From JALHNI01 sp031367405 (lineage in GTDB: Bacteria > Acidobacteriota > Terriglobia > Bryobacterales > Bryobacteraceae): 42,993 nucleotides of DNA. The translations under genes and the position numbers were made by a program. Below are positions 8,131 through 16,403 of this stretch, one piece after another. The stretch covers positions 1-42,993 of the forward strand of contig JANLPT010000118.1 of assembly GCA_031367405.1 (NCBI GenBank), read 5' to 3'. The notes beneath the pieces are model-generated. The model ran no database searches, was not told where the DNA came from, and was given only the letters and a program-made list of their open reading frames with translations. Each line of letters opens with the position of its first letter. Position 1 is the first letter of the stretch.

Positions 8131-8214
8131 ATCGAGCCGCGACTGGAAGGAGCGGGCCAAAATCACATTTCATAACTGTTTAATATAGCCCGCTCCCTCC
8201 GGTCGCGGCTCGAT
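8131..8214. repeat. Long imperfect inverted repeat (27-bp arms)
   Basis: The arm 8131-8157 matches the reverse complement of 8188-8214 at 25 of 27 positions; on the plus-strand RNA one mismatch becomes a G-U pair. The loop is 30 bases and A/T-rich (8158-8187). This would make a very stable hairpin. There is no T-run, so it is not an ordinary terminator. It could be a REP-like or MITE-like mobile hairpin or a structured RNA. Confidence 0.7.
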
Positions 8215-8535
8215 GGCGATTTGAGTCTGCCGTCAATAGAAGTTAGTTTTCACGCGGTCGCGGCACGGAGACTTTGAGCGAGATCACCGGACGAATCACC
8301 GCGACTTTATTGGATGAAGTGCGCCCCTCAGAGTGGGGCCTGCGGATGTATTTTAGCTTTCGCAGTGCATCCGAGCAATCGCAGCGCAATGACCCAGCTT
8401 GGGCTTAACGTAGAGCGTTCATGACGACCTGTTGCCGCAGGCGTTCGAACTCGTCCACAAAAGTCCATCCGGCCCAAGCTCCATGACCATCGCAAACATA
8501 GTCCTGGGCCCTAGTGGTACCCTGGACAAAGTATC

Positions 8536-9363
8536 ATGACGTCCGCTGAAACCCCGTCCTTCACTGAACTCGAAGCCATATCGAAGCGCGTTCGCCGCTC
8601 CATCATCGAGATGATCACCGCCGCGAAGTCCGGCCATCCTGGTGGTTCGCTCTCCGCCGTTGAATTATTAGTTGGTCTTTACTTCGACCAGATGAAGCAC
8701 GACCCCAAGAATCCGAAGTGGCCGGACCGTGATCGCTTCATTCTCGGCAAAGGCCATGCCGCCCCCGTTCTCTATGCGGTGATGGCCGAGGCCGGCTATG
8801 TTCCCAAAGACCAGTTGAACACCCTGCGCAAAATGGGCTCCATCTATCAGGGGCATCCCGACGTCCGCTTTATCCCCGCGCTCGAAGCCTCCACGGGCTC
8901 GCTCGGCGAAGGACTCTCCGTCGGTCTCGGCATGGCTTTCGCCGCGCGCCTGAATGGCTCACCTTCGCGCACTTACGTCATGCTGGGCGACGGCGAAATT
9001 CAAGAAGGACAGATTTGGGAAGCCGCCATGTTCGGAAGCTTCCATAACCTCGACAACATCGTCGCGCTGCTCGACTACAACAAGATTCAGCTCGATGGCT
9101 GGGTGAAAGATATTATGGCGCTCGAACCGATCGGTGACAAATGGCGCGCCTTCGGTTGGCACACCATTACCATCGATGGCCACAATCCCGCCGAAGTCCG
9201 CAGCGCTTATATCGAAGCGGCGGCGACCAAGAATAAGCCCACCGTGATCATCGCCCACACCATCAAGGGCAAGGGCGTCAGTTTCATGGAGAACAACCCC
9301 AAGTTCCACGGCACCGCGCCGAATCCGGAAGAATTTCAAAAGGCTATGGCCGAGCTGGCATAA
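8536..9363 (+). CDS. Transketolase, N-terminal subunit
   Basis: 275 residues: the thiamine-diphosphate-binding half of a split transketolase. SGHPGG (32-37), GKGHAAPVLYA (71-81) and the ThDP/metal motif from GDGEIQEG (151-158) to LLDYNK (178-183) are intact. Together with the next gene it should transfer two-carbon units between ketose and aldose phosphates in the non-oxidative pentose phosphate pathway in the cytoplasm. The start ATG has no good ribosome binding site. The stop overlaps the ribosome binding site of the second subunit, indicating coupled translation. Split transketolases of this kind are known in several phyla; pathway-specific variants such as sulfosugar or apulose catabolic transketolases cannot be excluded. 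Confidence 0.92.
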   Translation: MTSAETPSFTELEAISKRVRRSIIEMITAAKSGHPGGSLSAVELLVGLYFDQMKHDPKNPKWPDRDRFILGKGHAAPVLYAVMAEAGYVPKDQLNTLRKMGSIYQGHPDVRFIPALEASTGSLGEGLSVGLGMAFAARLNGSPSRTYVMLGDGEIQEGQIWEAAMFGSFHNLDNIVALLDYNKIQLDGWVKDIMALEPIGDKWRAFGWHTITIDGHNPAEVRSAYIEAAATKNKPTVIIAHTIKGKGVSFMENNPKFHGTAPNPEEFQKAMAELA

Positions 9364-9371
9364 GGAAATAC

Positions 9372-10337
9372 ATGGCCACCAATACGAAATACGAACTCAA
9401 GCCGGGTCCCGCCACCCGCGAAGCCTTTGGCCGCGCGCTGGTCGCGCTGGGCCGCGAAAATACCCAAGTAGTCGTCTGCGACGCCGATCTGTCGAAGTCC
9501 ACTTACACCCATCTTTTTGCCAAAGAGTTTCCCGAACGCTTTGTCTCTTGCGGCATCGCCGAAGCCAATATGGTGGCGATCGGGGCGGGGCTGGCCGCTT
9601 CCGGCAAGATCGCCTTCGTCGCCAGCTTCTCCGCTTTCGTCATGAACAAGGGCTTTGAGCAACTGCGCGTCACGGCGGCTTATCCCAACGTCCCGCTCAA
9701 AGTAGTGGGCACCCACAGCGGCATTTCTATCGGCGAAGACGGACCCTCCCAGATGTCGATCGAGGATCTGGCCCTGGCCTGTTCACTCCCGGGCTTTGTG
9801 GTGGTCTCGCCCGCCGACGACGTGTCGATGTTTGAGCTGGTGAAACTGCTGGCCTATCACCCGGCGCCGTGCTTCATCCGCGCCGGTCGCGCCAAAGCCG
9901 CCATCGTTTATGAGGATGGCGAAAAGTTTACCGTGGGCGGCTCGAAGACGCTGCTCGAAGGGAAAGACCTGACCATCATCGCCCATGGCCTGATGGTGGC
10001 CGAGGCGATTCGCTCGGCCGAGGCGCTCGGCGAAGAAGGCGTCTCTGTGCGGGTCATCGACATGTACTCCATCAAGCCGCATGACGTCGAAGCCGTCAAC
10101 AAAGCCGCCCGCGAAACCGGCGCGATCGTGGTGGTGGAAGAGCATCTGGTGGATGGTGGCCTCGGCGTGCGCGTCGCGCAGACCGTCGCTTCCGGCACGC
10201 CTTGCGTGATGGAATTCGTGGGCATCGAAAACCGTTATGCGGAATCAGGAACCCCGGAAAGTATCCTCGACAAGTACGGTTTGCTCGCGCGAGATGTGAC
10301 AGCTGCCTCACGGAAAGCCCTGGCTCGCAAAAAATAG
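9372..10337 (+). CDS. Transketolase, C-terminal subunit
   Basis: 321 residues: the pyrimidine-binding and C-terminal domains of the split enzyme. The catalytic Glu64 that protonates the thiamine aminopyrimidine sits in CGIAEANMVAIGAGLA; HSGISIGEDGPSQMSIED is the conserved substrate-side loop and VVVEEHLVDGGLG marks the C-terminal domain. AAGGA at 9362-9366, overlapping the stop of the previous gene, gives a five-base spacer to the ATG. This subunit and the N-terminal subunit must assemble to make an active site. The downstream kinase gene follows after 21-30 bases on the same strand. Confidence 0.93.
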   Translation: MATNTKYELKPGPATREAFGRALVALGRENTQVVVCDADLSKSTYTHLFAKEFPERFVSCGIAEANMVAIGAGLAASGKIAFVASFSAFVMNKGFEQLRVTAAYPNVPLKVVGTHSGISIGEDGPSQMSIEDLALACSLPGFVVVSPADDVSMFELVKLLAYHPAPCFIRAGRAKAAIVYEDGEKFTVGGSKTLLEGKDLTIIAHGLMVAEAIRSAEALGEEGVSVRVIDMYSIKPHDVEAVNKAARETGAIVVVEEHLVDGGLGVRVAQTVASGTPCVMEFVGIENRYAESGTPESILDKYGLLARDVTAASRKALARKK

Positions 10338-10358
10338 GCGATACTCAATGGTTAAGGT

Positions 10359-11039
10359 TTGCCCCATTTGAATGAAGCAACGGGAGGAGCCGCCGCTGAC
10401 ACGCTGGCGGATTCCCTGGTCGCGTTGATGAACGCGCAAGAAGTACAGTCGGCGCGCATTGCCCGCATCCTGCATGACGATGTCAATCAGGTTCTGAGCG
10501 CCGCAGGCCTACATCTTGACCTCATCCGCATGGAGCACGGCTCGCAGGTGCCGGAGCTGACCGCGAAGACCGCCGAAGTGCAAAATCTGCTCGGCCAAGT
10601 GATCGAGCAGTTACGTGAATTGAGTTTTGAGATTAACCCCGCCGTCGTCGAACGCGTGGGGCTGGTGTTTGCGTTGGAACGGCTGGTGGAGCGTTTCCGC
10701 AGGCAACAAAGGGCACCGATCAGCCAAAAGATCGAACCCCGGCTACGAATCCCGTTGCGGATTTCTTCACCACTCTATAGAATTGCGGAGGCAGCCTTGG
10801 AAAACTCCATTCGCCACGCCGACGCGAAACGGGTTGATCTGCTCCTGAAGGGTTCTCCTGCTTCGGTCCGTTTGGAAATTCGCGATGATGGTTGCGGTTT
10901 CGATGTAACCCAGCCACCGGCCAAAGGCTTAGGCTTGGCTCTCATGCGCCACCACGCTTCACTAGCGGGCGGCACTTTGAATATTGAATCAACGGCGCAA
11001 GGTACACTTGTGTCGATATTAGTACGGGATTGGGAATAG
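10359..11039 (+). CDS. Soluble sensor histidine kinase without sensor domain (HisKA_3/NarX type)
   Basis: 226 residues. The phosphorylated His39 lies in ILHDDVNQVLSAAGLHLD, the HisKA_3 signature of NarL-partner kinases. The ATPase domain has the N box (Asn149 in ALENSIRHA), G1 (DDGCGF, 176-181) and G2 (GLGLALM, 190-196). There is no transmembrane segment and only ~30 residues before the dimerisation domain, so the input must come from a partner protein or from the N-terminus itself. The start shown is a TTG; a second in-frame TTG at 10368 has better spacing from the AAGG at 10354-10357. It lies 13 bases before the cognate-looking response regulator. Confidence 0.88.
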   Translation: MPHLNEATGGAAADTLADSLVALMNAQEVQSARIARILHDDVNQVLSAAGLHLDLIRMEHGSQVPELTAKTAEVQNLLGQVIEQLRELSFEINPAVVERVGLVFALERLVERFRRQQRAPISQKIEPRLRIPLRISSPLYRIAEAALENSIRHADAKRVDLLLKGSPASVRLEIRDDGCGFDVTQPPAKGLGLALMRHHASLAGGTLNIESTAQGTLVSILVRDWE

Positions 11040-11052
11040 GCAATAAAATATA

Positions 11053-11778
11053 ATGATCACACGTGTTTTGCTGGTCGATGATCATAAGATAATGCGAGAC
11101 GGGATCCGGGCGATCCTGAAACTTGACGAGGACTTTCAAGTCATCGGTGAATCAGACAACGGGACCGACGCCGTCGCGCTCACCCGCAAGTTGCGTCCCG
11201 ACATTGTCCTGATGGACATCGGTCTGCCTGGACTGAACGGAATCGAAGCTACCGCCGAAATTCTGCGCTACCAGCCCGACATCCGGGTGGCCATTCTGTC
11301 GATGTACGACGATGAGCATTCGGTGGTCAGCGCCATCCGCTCCGGAGCCCGCGCCTTTGTCTTGAAGCGCGCCTCCGATAGCGATCTGCTCGACGCTTTG
11401 CGCACCGTAGCCAAAGGCGGCTCCTACCTCAGTCCGCAAGTCTCCGACCGCTTGTTGACGCGCATCCAGAAAGGCGACCTGGACTCGAAGCCATTGCCGT
11501 CCGCGCTCGAAGGCCTTTCGCCTCGCGAGTTGCAAGTTCTCCGGCTGGTTGCCGAAGGCAAAACCAGCAAGGAAATCGCGGTGATGCTCGCCCTGGGCCT
11601 GCAAACCGTCCGCAGCTATCGCAAAACCATGATGAAGAAGCTTAGCGTCAACAACGTTGCTGGCTTAACTCAGCTCGCTCTCGCCGCCGGCCTTACCAAG
11701 CTGCCCGGCCCGCCGGTTCGTGAACAACACGCCGTCCGCGAGCAGCTGCTGAGCGCCTCGGCTGTCGGCGGCGAGTAG
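11053..11778 (+). CDS. NarL/LuxR-family response regulator
   Basis: 241 residues. The receiver domain (1-~120) has the acidic pair Asp9/Asp10, the phosphorylated Asp55 (IVLMDIGLPG) and the conserved Lys in AFVLKRAS, so it should be functional, in contrast to the receiver at 6413-6853. The GerE/LuxR helix-turn-helix covers about 152-215 (LSPRELQVLRLVAEGKTSKEIA, then TVRSYRKTMMKKLSV). A TAAAAT at 11044-11049 sits three bases before the ATG and no Shine-Dalgarno sequence is visible. The adjacent HisKA_3 kinase is its probable partner. Targets are unknown; autoregulation of the surrounding cluster is an inference. Confidence 0.92.
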   Translation: MITRVLLVDDHKIMRDGIRAILKLDEDFQVIGESDNGTDAVALTRKLRPDIVLMDIGLPGLNGIEATAEILRYQPDIRVAILSMYDDEHSVVSAIRSGARAFVLKRASDSDLLDALRTVAKGGSYLSPQVSDRLLTRIQKGDLDSKPLPSALEGLSPRELQVLRLVAEGKTSKEIAVMLALGLQTVRSYRKTMMKKLSVNNVAGLTQLALAAGLTKLPGPPVREQHAVREQLLSASAVGGE

Positions 11779-11782
11779 ACCA

Positions 11783-12697
11783 TTGCTGACGCCGTGGGGC
11801 GACCTACCCGTCGCCGACGCGCACGTTCACTTCTTTTCGCATAGGTTCTTCACCCTGCTCGCCCAGCAGAAGCAATGTGACCTTGGCTCTCTCTACGGGA
11901 TCTTAGGCTGGGAACGCCCAGCCGAGGATCCCGTCGCTTTTGCGGCCACCTGGCTGGCGGAACTCGACCGGCATGGCGTCCACAAAGCCATGCTGATCGC
12001 GAGCCTGCCTCCCGACCTTACCTCGGTCGCCGCCGCCGTTCAGGCCTATCCTGAGCGCTTCTGGGGTGCCGCCATGGTGAATCCGCTTGACCCCTTGACG
12101 ATCCCAGCCGTCGCGCCCCTGGTCGACTCGGGCCAAATCCGCATGCTGTGCCTATTCCCCGCCATGCATGGCTATTCGATCCAACACGACGCCGTCAAAA
12201 ACCTGATCCAAGCAATTCCCAAGGCGCGGATCTTCGTCCATTGCGGCATCTTGAGCGTCGGCGTGCGCGGCAAACTCGGCTTGCCGTCGCGCTTCGATAT
12301 GAAGTTCTCAAACCCGATCGACCTCCATGCCCTGGCGCTCGAATTTCCCAGCACCCGTTTCGTTGTCCCCCATTTCGGGGCCGGCTACTGGCGCGAGACA
12401 CTCATGGTGGCTCAGCTGTGCCCCAACGTCTATCTCGACACCTCGTCCAGCAATAGCTGGATGCGGCTGCAAGCGCCCGCCGTCAGTCTCACCACCGTCT
12501 TTAAGGAGACCCTCGCCATCACCGGACCCAATCGGCTCCTGTTTGGCTCCGACTCGTCCTTCTTTCCCCGTGGCTGGAACGCCGCCGTGGCGGCCGCCCA
12601 GATCCCCGCCTTAGAAGAAATTGGCGCCGATGCAGGGCTAGCCCGCCGCTTGTTTGTAGACAATCTCCACGATTTCTGCGAACTCCCCACTAAATAG
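11783..12697 (+). CDS. Amidohydrolase-2 family metal-dependent hydrolase/decarboxylase
   Basis: 304 residues from a TTG four bases after the regulator stop. The N-terminal strand carries the metal-binding HxH (DAHVHFF, His14 and His16); later come a His in FVVPHFGAGYWRE and the terminal Asp in LFGSDSSFFPRGW, the layout of the amidohydrolase-related (PF04909) TIM-barrel group that includes 2-amino-3-carboxymuconate semialdehyde decarboxylase and related enzymes. Substrate cannot be deduced. The very short gap to the regulator suggests cotranscription, which would be an unusual operon partner for a NarL-type regulator. An earlier ATG is not available in this frame after the regulator stop. Confidence 0.8.
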   Translation: MLTPWGDLPVADAHVHFFSHRFFTLLAQQKQCDLGSLYGILGWERPAEDPVAFAATWLAELDRHGVHKAMLIASLPPDLTSVAAAVQAYPERFWGAAMVNPLDPLTIPAVAPLVDSGQIRMLCLFPAMHGYSIQHDAVKNLIQAIPKARIFVHCGILSVGVRGKLGLPSRFDMKFSNPIDLHALALEFPSTRFVVPHFGAGYWRETLMVAQLCPNVYLDTSSSNSWMRLQAPAVSLTTVFKETLAITGPNRLLFGSDSSFFPRGWNAAVAAAQIPALEEIGADAGLARRLFVDNLHDFCELPTK

Positions 12698-12750
12698 AAA
12701 TATTTAGGAGAGGAATCGCTCGCTCATCCCACTCTATTGTAGAGACGATC

Positions 12751-13689
12751 ATGCGAGTATTCAGCCGATGGGGCTTGCCCTGGTTCACCTTCGATCGACG
12801 CCCGAAACCGGGCCGCCAAGCTTGGGCGCTGCGCGAGGAGAGAATTCGCGAACTGATGCGGCTCGCGCTGGGGACGGCTGCCGGAGAGTCCAATCCGGAT
12901 CAACCACAGCTGCTGGCCCAGCTGCGCCGGGAGTCGAGCCCCGCTAATCTGGCCGGCCGCTTTCCGGTAGTCCAGCGCGACGAGTATCTTCGAGACCGCA
13001 ACCGGCATTTGAACACTCAGTCGCCTGACCCGGGCTTCCGGCGCTTCGAATATGTGCTGGCCCCCTCCACCCGCACCGCCATTCTGATGGACGGCTTCGT
13101 CGAGAACGCCTCGGTGATGTGCTTCCCGGAAGGCTGGGACCCGGAAATGGCCTATCTACGGCCCGAGTGTCTGGCGGGTCCGGTGACTTTACTACGCCGG
13201 ATGGCGACGTGTGTCCTCAACCGCGGAGCCTACTTCCCCTCGGTCCGGCGACCCATCATCGCCTTCACCGGCCTCCCCTTTGGCGATGCGGGTGTCCTCA
13301 CCCACGCCGACCGTGACCTCCTCTGGAAGGCCTTTGGCGTGCCGGTGCTGGAATATTTTCTCGGCCACCGGCACGAGGTCTTGGCCCGCGAATGTGACGT
13401 GCGGATGGGCCTCCACATCAACCAGGCGCAGACCCTCTTCGAAGTGATTGAATCGGCAAAAGCGCCTCGCCAAGCGGAGCTGGTGGTCACCAGTCTGGCG
13501 AACACACATTTCCCGGTGGTTCGGCTGGCATCGGGCTTAGGTGGCACCCTCATCAGCGGCGAACCCTGCCCCTGCGGCTTCACCGGGCAACGACTTCTCA
13601 ATGTCCATTCGCTGGCCGCCACCGCCCCCAAAACCAGGCTGCGCATCGCCATGCCGCGCCCCTCCCGGCCATCCTGCCTCGCCGACTGA
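12751..13689 (+). CDS. PaaK-like protein lacking the AMP-binding core (function unknown)
   Basis: 312 residues. The C-terminal half resembles phenylacetate-CoA ligase / coenzyme F390 synthetase-like proteins: VPVLEYFLGHRHEVLARECD, then ELVVTSLANTHFPVVRLASG, then GEPCPCGFTGQRLLNVH, which follows the family pattern of GELVVT, P-x-R-x-x-x-GD and PCxCGR. The usual P-loop-like SSGTTG motif of adenylate-forming enzymes is not seen, and the protein is much shorter than the usual ~430 residues. Loss of activity, or a role as regulatory or scaffold protein, is therefore possible. It follows the amidohydrolase after 53 bases on the same strand. TATTGT at 12735-12740 may be a separate -10 element. Confidence 0.6.
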   Translation: MRVFSRWGLPWFTFDRRPKPGRQAWALREERIRELMRLALGTAAGESNPDQPQLLAQLRRESSPANLAGRFPVVQRDEYLRDRNRHLNTQSPDPGFRRFEYVLAPSTRTAILMDGFVENASVMCFPEGWDPEMAYLRPECLAGPVTLLRRMATCVLNRGAYFPSVRRPIIAFTGLPFGDAGVLTHADRDLLWKAFGVPVLEYFLGHRHEVLARECDVRMGLHINQAQTLFEVIESAKAPRQAELVVTSLANTHFPVVRLASGLGGTLISGEPCPCGFTGQRLLNVHSLAATAPKTRLRIAMPRPSRPSCLAD

Positions 13690-13800
13690 AAAAGGCGGCA
13701 AGGTCGTGGACGACGCTCGTGATTCGGATCGGTGCCGTTTCCCAGGGCCGGACCGCTTCTTCGATGATTCCATCACGACACAGGCCCTAAACGCGCCTCA

Positions 13801-13829
13801 GGCCGGCTGCGCCTTGCGGCGGGCCGGCC
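13801..13829. terminator. Hairpin between convergent genes
   Basis: GGCCGGC (13801-13807) pairs perfectly with GCCGGCC (13823-13829) around a 15-base G/C-rich loop, in the gap between the convergent PaaK-like and clpC genes. No T-run follows on either strand, so it may act as a weak bidirectional terminator. Confidence 0.35.
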
Positions 13830-13854
13830 CGTGCTGGGTGCTTGCTGGAGAGAA

Positions 13855-16380
13855 TTACGAGAACATGTAGAGCGGCATGCCTTCGCGGACAGCCGGACTG
13901 CCACCGGGGCCAGTGTCGCCGCCCCCGCCCACTCCGACCGCGACCTCTTCGCCTTCGACCGCCACGCCTTCCGGCGGGTCAATCTGGCGGCAGAAGATGC
14001 CCGCGTCGCCCAGGTAGACCTCGAGGTTGCTGGGCTTCGGCAGAGTGCCTTGGATCACCATGTCCGAGAGCGGATCTTCGATGTACTTCTGGAGAGCACG
14101 GCGCAGGGGACGCGCGCCGTAGGAGCGGTCACTGGCCGTCTTCTCCAGGATGTACTTGGCGGCATCCTCGTTCAGACGGATGCGGATCTGCTTGATGGCC
14201 AAATTTTGGTTGATGTGCTCCACCTGCAGGCCGATGATCTTGATCAGGTCTTCGTCGTTGAGCGACGTGAAAAGGATGATCTCGTCGAGGCGATTGAGGA
14301 ACTCCGGGTTGAAGGCGCGTTTCACTTCCGCCATCACCTGATCCTCCACCTTGGCCGCAATGCCGTTGGGTGAAGGCGCGTCGAAGCCGATGCCCTTCTT
14401 CTTATCCAGAAAGCGAGCGCCGAGATTCGACGTCATGATGATCATGCTGTTCTTAAAGTCGACCGTATTGCCGAGACCATCGGTCAATTGCCCGTCTTCA
14501 AAGACTTGCAGCAGAATATTGTAGACATCCGGATGGGCCTTCTCGATTTCGTCCAGCAGGATGATCGAGTAGGGGTTGCGCTTCACGCGCTCCGTCAATT
14601 GGCCGCCTTCCTCATAACCGACATAGCCGGGAGGGGAACCGATCAACTTGGCCACCGAATGCTTCTCCATAAACTCCGACATGTCGAAGCGGATCAAATT
14701 CTTTTCGCTGCCGAAGAGGAACTCGGCCAGGGCGCGGGCGACTTCGGTTTTGCCGACGCCGGTGGGCCCCAGGAACAGGAAGGAGCCGGACGGACGCTTG
14801 GGCGACTTGAGGCCGGCGCGCGAACGGCGGATGGCGCGGGCCAATGCCGAGATCGCTTTCTCCTGGCTGATGACGCGTTTGTGCAGTTCTTCTTCGACGC
14901 GTAGAAGCTTGGAGATCTCCTCTTCTTTGATCGACGTCATGGGCACCCCGGTCCAGCGGGCCACCACGTCTTCAATGTCGTCCTTAGTGACGACGCCGGT
15001 GGAAGTGTCGTCGAGGTTGTATTTTTCGCGAAGCTGGCGCAGGTTGTCGCGTTCCTTGCGCTCTTCATCGGAATAAAAGCGAGCTTTTTCGAACTCGTGA
15101 TTGGCGATCGCGTTTTCCATGCGGTGCACGATGAACTTGATGCGCTTCTGCACTTCGGCGACATCGGGGGGAAGCGTGGTCTGCTTCAGCTTGACGCGCG
15201 CGCCGGCTTCGTCGATCAAGTCGATGGCTTTGTCAGGCAGGAAGCGATCCGGGATGAAGCGGCTCGACGAGTAAACCGACGATTCGATCGCCTCGTTCGT
15301 GTAAGCGACGGCGTGGAACTTCTCGTAACGCTCCTTGATGCCGTACATGATCTTGATGGCGTCGGCCTCATTGGGCGGCGGCACCTTGACGGCCTGGAAG
15401 CGGCGTTCCAGCGAACGATCCTTCTCGATCGACTTGCGGAACTCCGCCGGCGTAGTGGCCCCGATACACTGAATCTCGCCGCGCGAAAGGGCGGGCTTCA
15501 AGATGTTGGCCGCGTCGAGCGAGCCCTCGGCTGAACCGGCACCGACCAGCGTATGCAACTCGTCGATGAAGATGACGGCGTTCTGATTCTCCATCAATTC
15601 CTTCATGATGGTCTTGAGCCGTTCTTCGAATTGGCCGCGGTATTTGGTGCCGGCTACGATCAGCGATAGATCAAGCGCCAGGATGCGCTTATCGGCCAGA
15701 AAAGAAGGCACATCGCCATCGGCAATCTTCTGGGCCAAGCCCTCGACGATGGCCGTCTTGCCGACGCCCGGCTCACCAATCAGCACCGGATTATTTTTGG
15801 TGCGGCGGCAGAGGATTTGGATCACCCGCTCCAGTTGCTCGTCACGGCCGATGAGCGGATCTACCTGACCGTCGATGGCGGCCTGGGTAAGGTCGCGGCT
15901 GAACTCGGCCAGCAGGCTGCTCTCTTTCGAACGGCTGGAGGATGACTTTTCTGAGCTGGCGCGGGCAATCTCCTCGCGCACCTGCGAAAGCCGCAGACCG
16001 CGTTCGTGCAGGATCTCGGCGGCGAAACATTTCTCTTCGCGCAGCAGGCCCAGCAACAGATGTTCGGTGCCGATATGCTTGTGGTTCAATCGCTCGGCCT
16101 CTTCGGCCGCGTAGGCGAGAACGCGCTTACACTCGTGGCTAAGCGGCAAGTCGACCGACGTCGAAACCTTTTCGCGGATAGTGGTGTGGGCCTCAATTTG
16201 CTTGCGGATCGATTCGATCGCCGCATGCGAACGCAGGAACCGGTTGGCCAAGGCCTTGTCCTCACGGAGCAGGCCGAGGAGCAAATGTTCCGTCTCAATG
16301 TAGGGGCTGCCAAATTGGCTAGCCTCGTACCGGGCAAAGAAGATAACCCGGCGTGCCTTCTCAGTGTATCTTTCGAACAT
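13855..16380 (-). CDS. clpC: ATP-dependent Clp protease ATP-binding subunit ClpC
   Basis: 841 residues from the ATG at 16378-16380, which begins with the conserved MFERYTEKARRVIFFARYEA; the frame upstream lies in the preceding gene. Two Clp_N repeats (1-145), first AAA domain with Walker A GEPGVGKT (202-209), Walker B FIDE (271-274) and arginine fingers near 326-327, a UVR-type coiled segment (about 415-450), second AAA domain with GPTGVGKT (538-545) and LLDEIE (608-613), and the small D2 domain. IGF at 664-666 is the loop that docks onto ClpP, so this is an unfoldase for ClpCP rather than a ClpB disaggregase. Adaptor dependence is expected. TAGAAT lies about 14 bases before the start and the LolD-like gene ends 23 bases upstream. 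Confidence 0.95.
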   Translation of the reverse strand: MFERYTEKARRVIFFARYEASQFGSPYIETEHLLLGLLREDKALANRFLRSHAAIESIRKQIEAHTTIREKVSTSVDLPLSHECKRVLAYAAEEAERLNHKHIGTEHLLLGLLREEKCFAAEILHERGLRLSQVREEIARASSEKSSSSRSKESSLLAEFSRDLTQAAIDGQVDPLIGRDEQLERVIQILCRRTKNNPVLIGEPGVGKTAIVEGLAQKIADGDVPSFLADKRILALDLSLIVAGTKYRGQFEERLKTIMKELMENQNAVIFIDELHTLVGAGSAEGSLDAANILKPALSRGEIQCIGATTPAEFRKSIEKDRSLERRFQAVKVPPPNEADAIKIMYGIKERYEKFHAVAYTNEAIESSVYSSSRFIPDRFLPDKAIDLIDEAGARVKLKQTTLPPDVAEVQKRIKFIVHRMENAIANHEFEKARFYSDEERKERDNLRQLREKYNLDDTSTGVVTKDDIEDVVARWTGVPMTSIKEEEISKLLRVEEELHKRVISQEKAISALARAIRRSRAGLKSPKRPSGSFLFLGPTGVGKTEVARALAEFLFGSEKNLIRFDMSEFMEKHSVAKLIGSPPGYVGYEEGGQLTERVKRNPYSIILLDEIEKAHPDVYNILLQVFEDGQLTDGLGNTVDFKNSMIIMTSNLGARFLDKKKGIGFDAPSPNGIAAKVEDQVMAEVKRAFNPEFLNRLDEIILFTSLNDEDLIKIIGLQVEHINQNLAIKQIRIRLNEDAAKYILEKTASDRSYGARPLRRALQKYIEDPLSDMVIQGTLPKPSNLEVYLGDAGIFCRQIDPPEGVAVEGEEVAVGVGGGGDTGPGGSPAVREGMPLYMFS

Positions 16381-16403
16381 AGGATCTAGCCTTATTCTAC
16401 TCT

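Larger units (their letters stand above)
8003..8535. other. Intergenic region with palindromes, no gene seen
   Basis: This 533-base gap lies between the divergent TIM-barrel and transketolase genes. No supported reading frame is visible. It holds the 17-bp palindrome at 8061-8077, the long inverted repeat at 8131-8214 and a smaller hairpin (CGGATG 8343-8348 with CATCCG 8368-8373). A leader or small RNA is possible but unproven. Confidence 0.6.
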
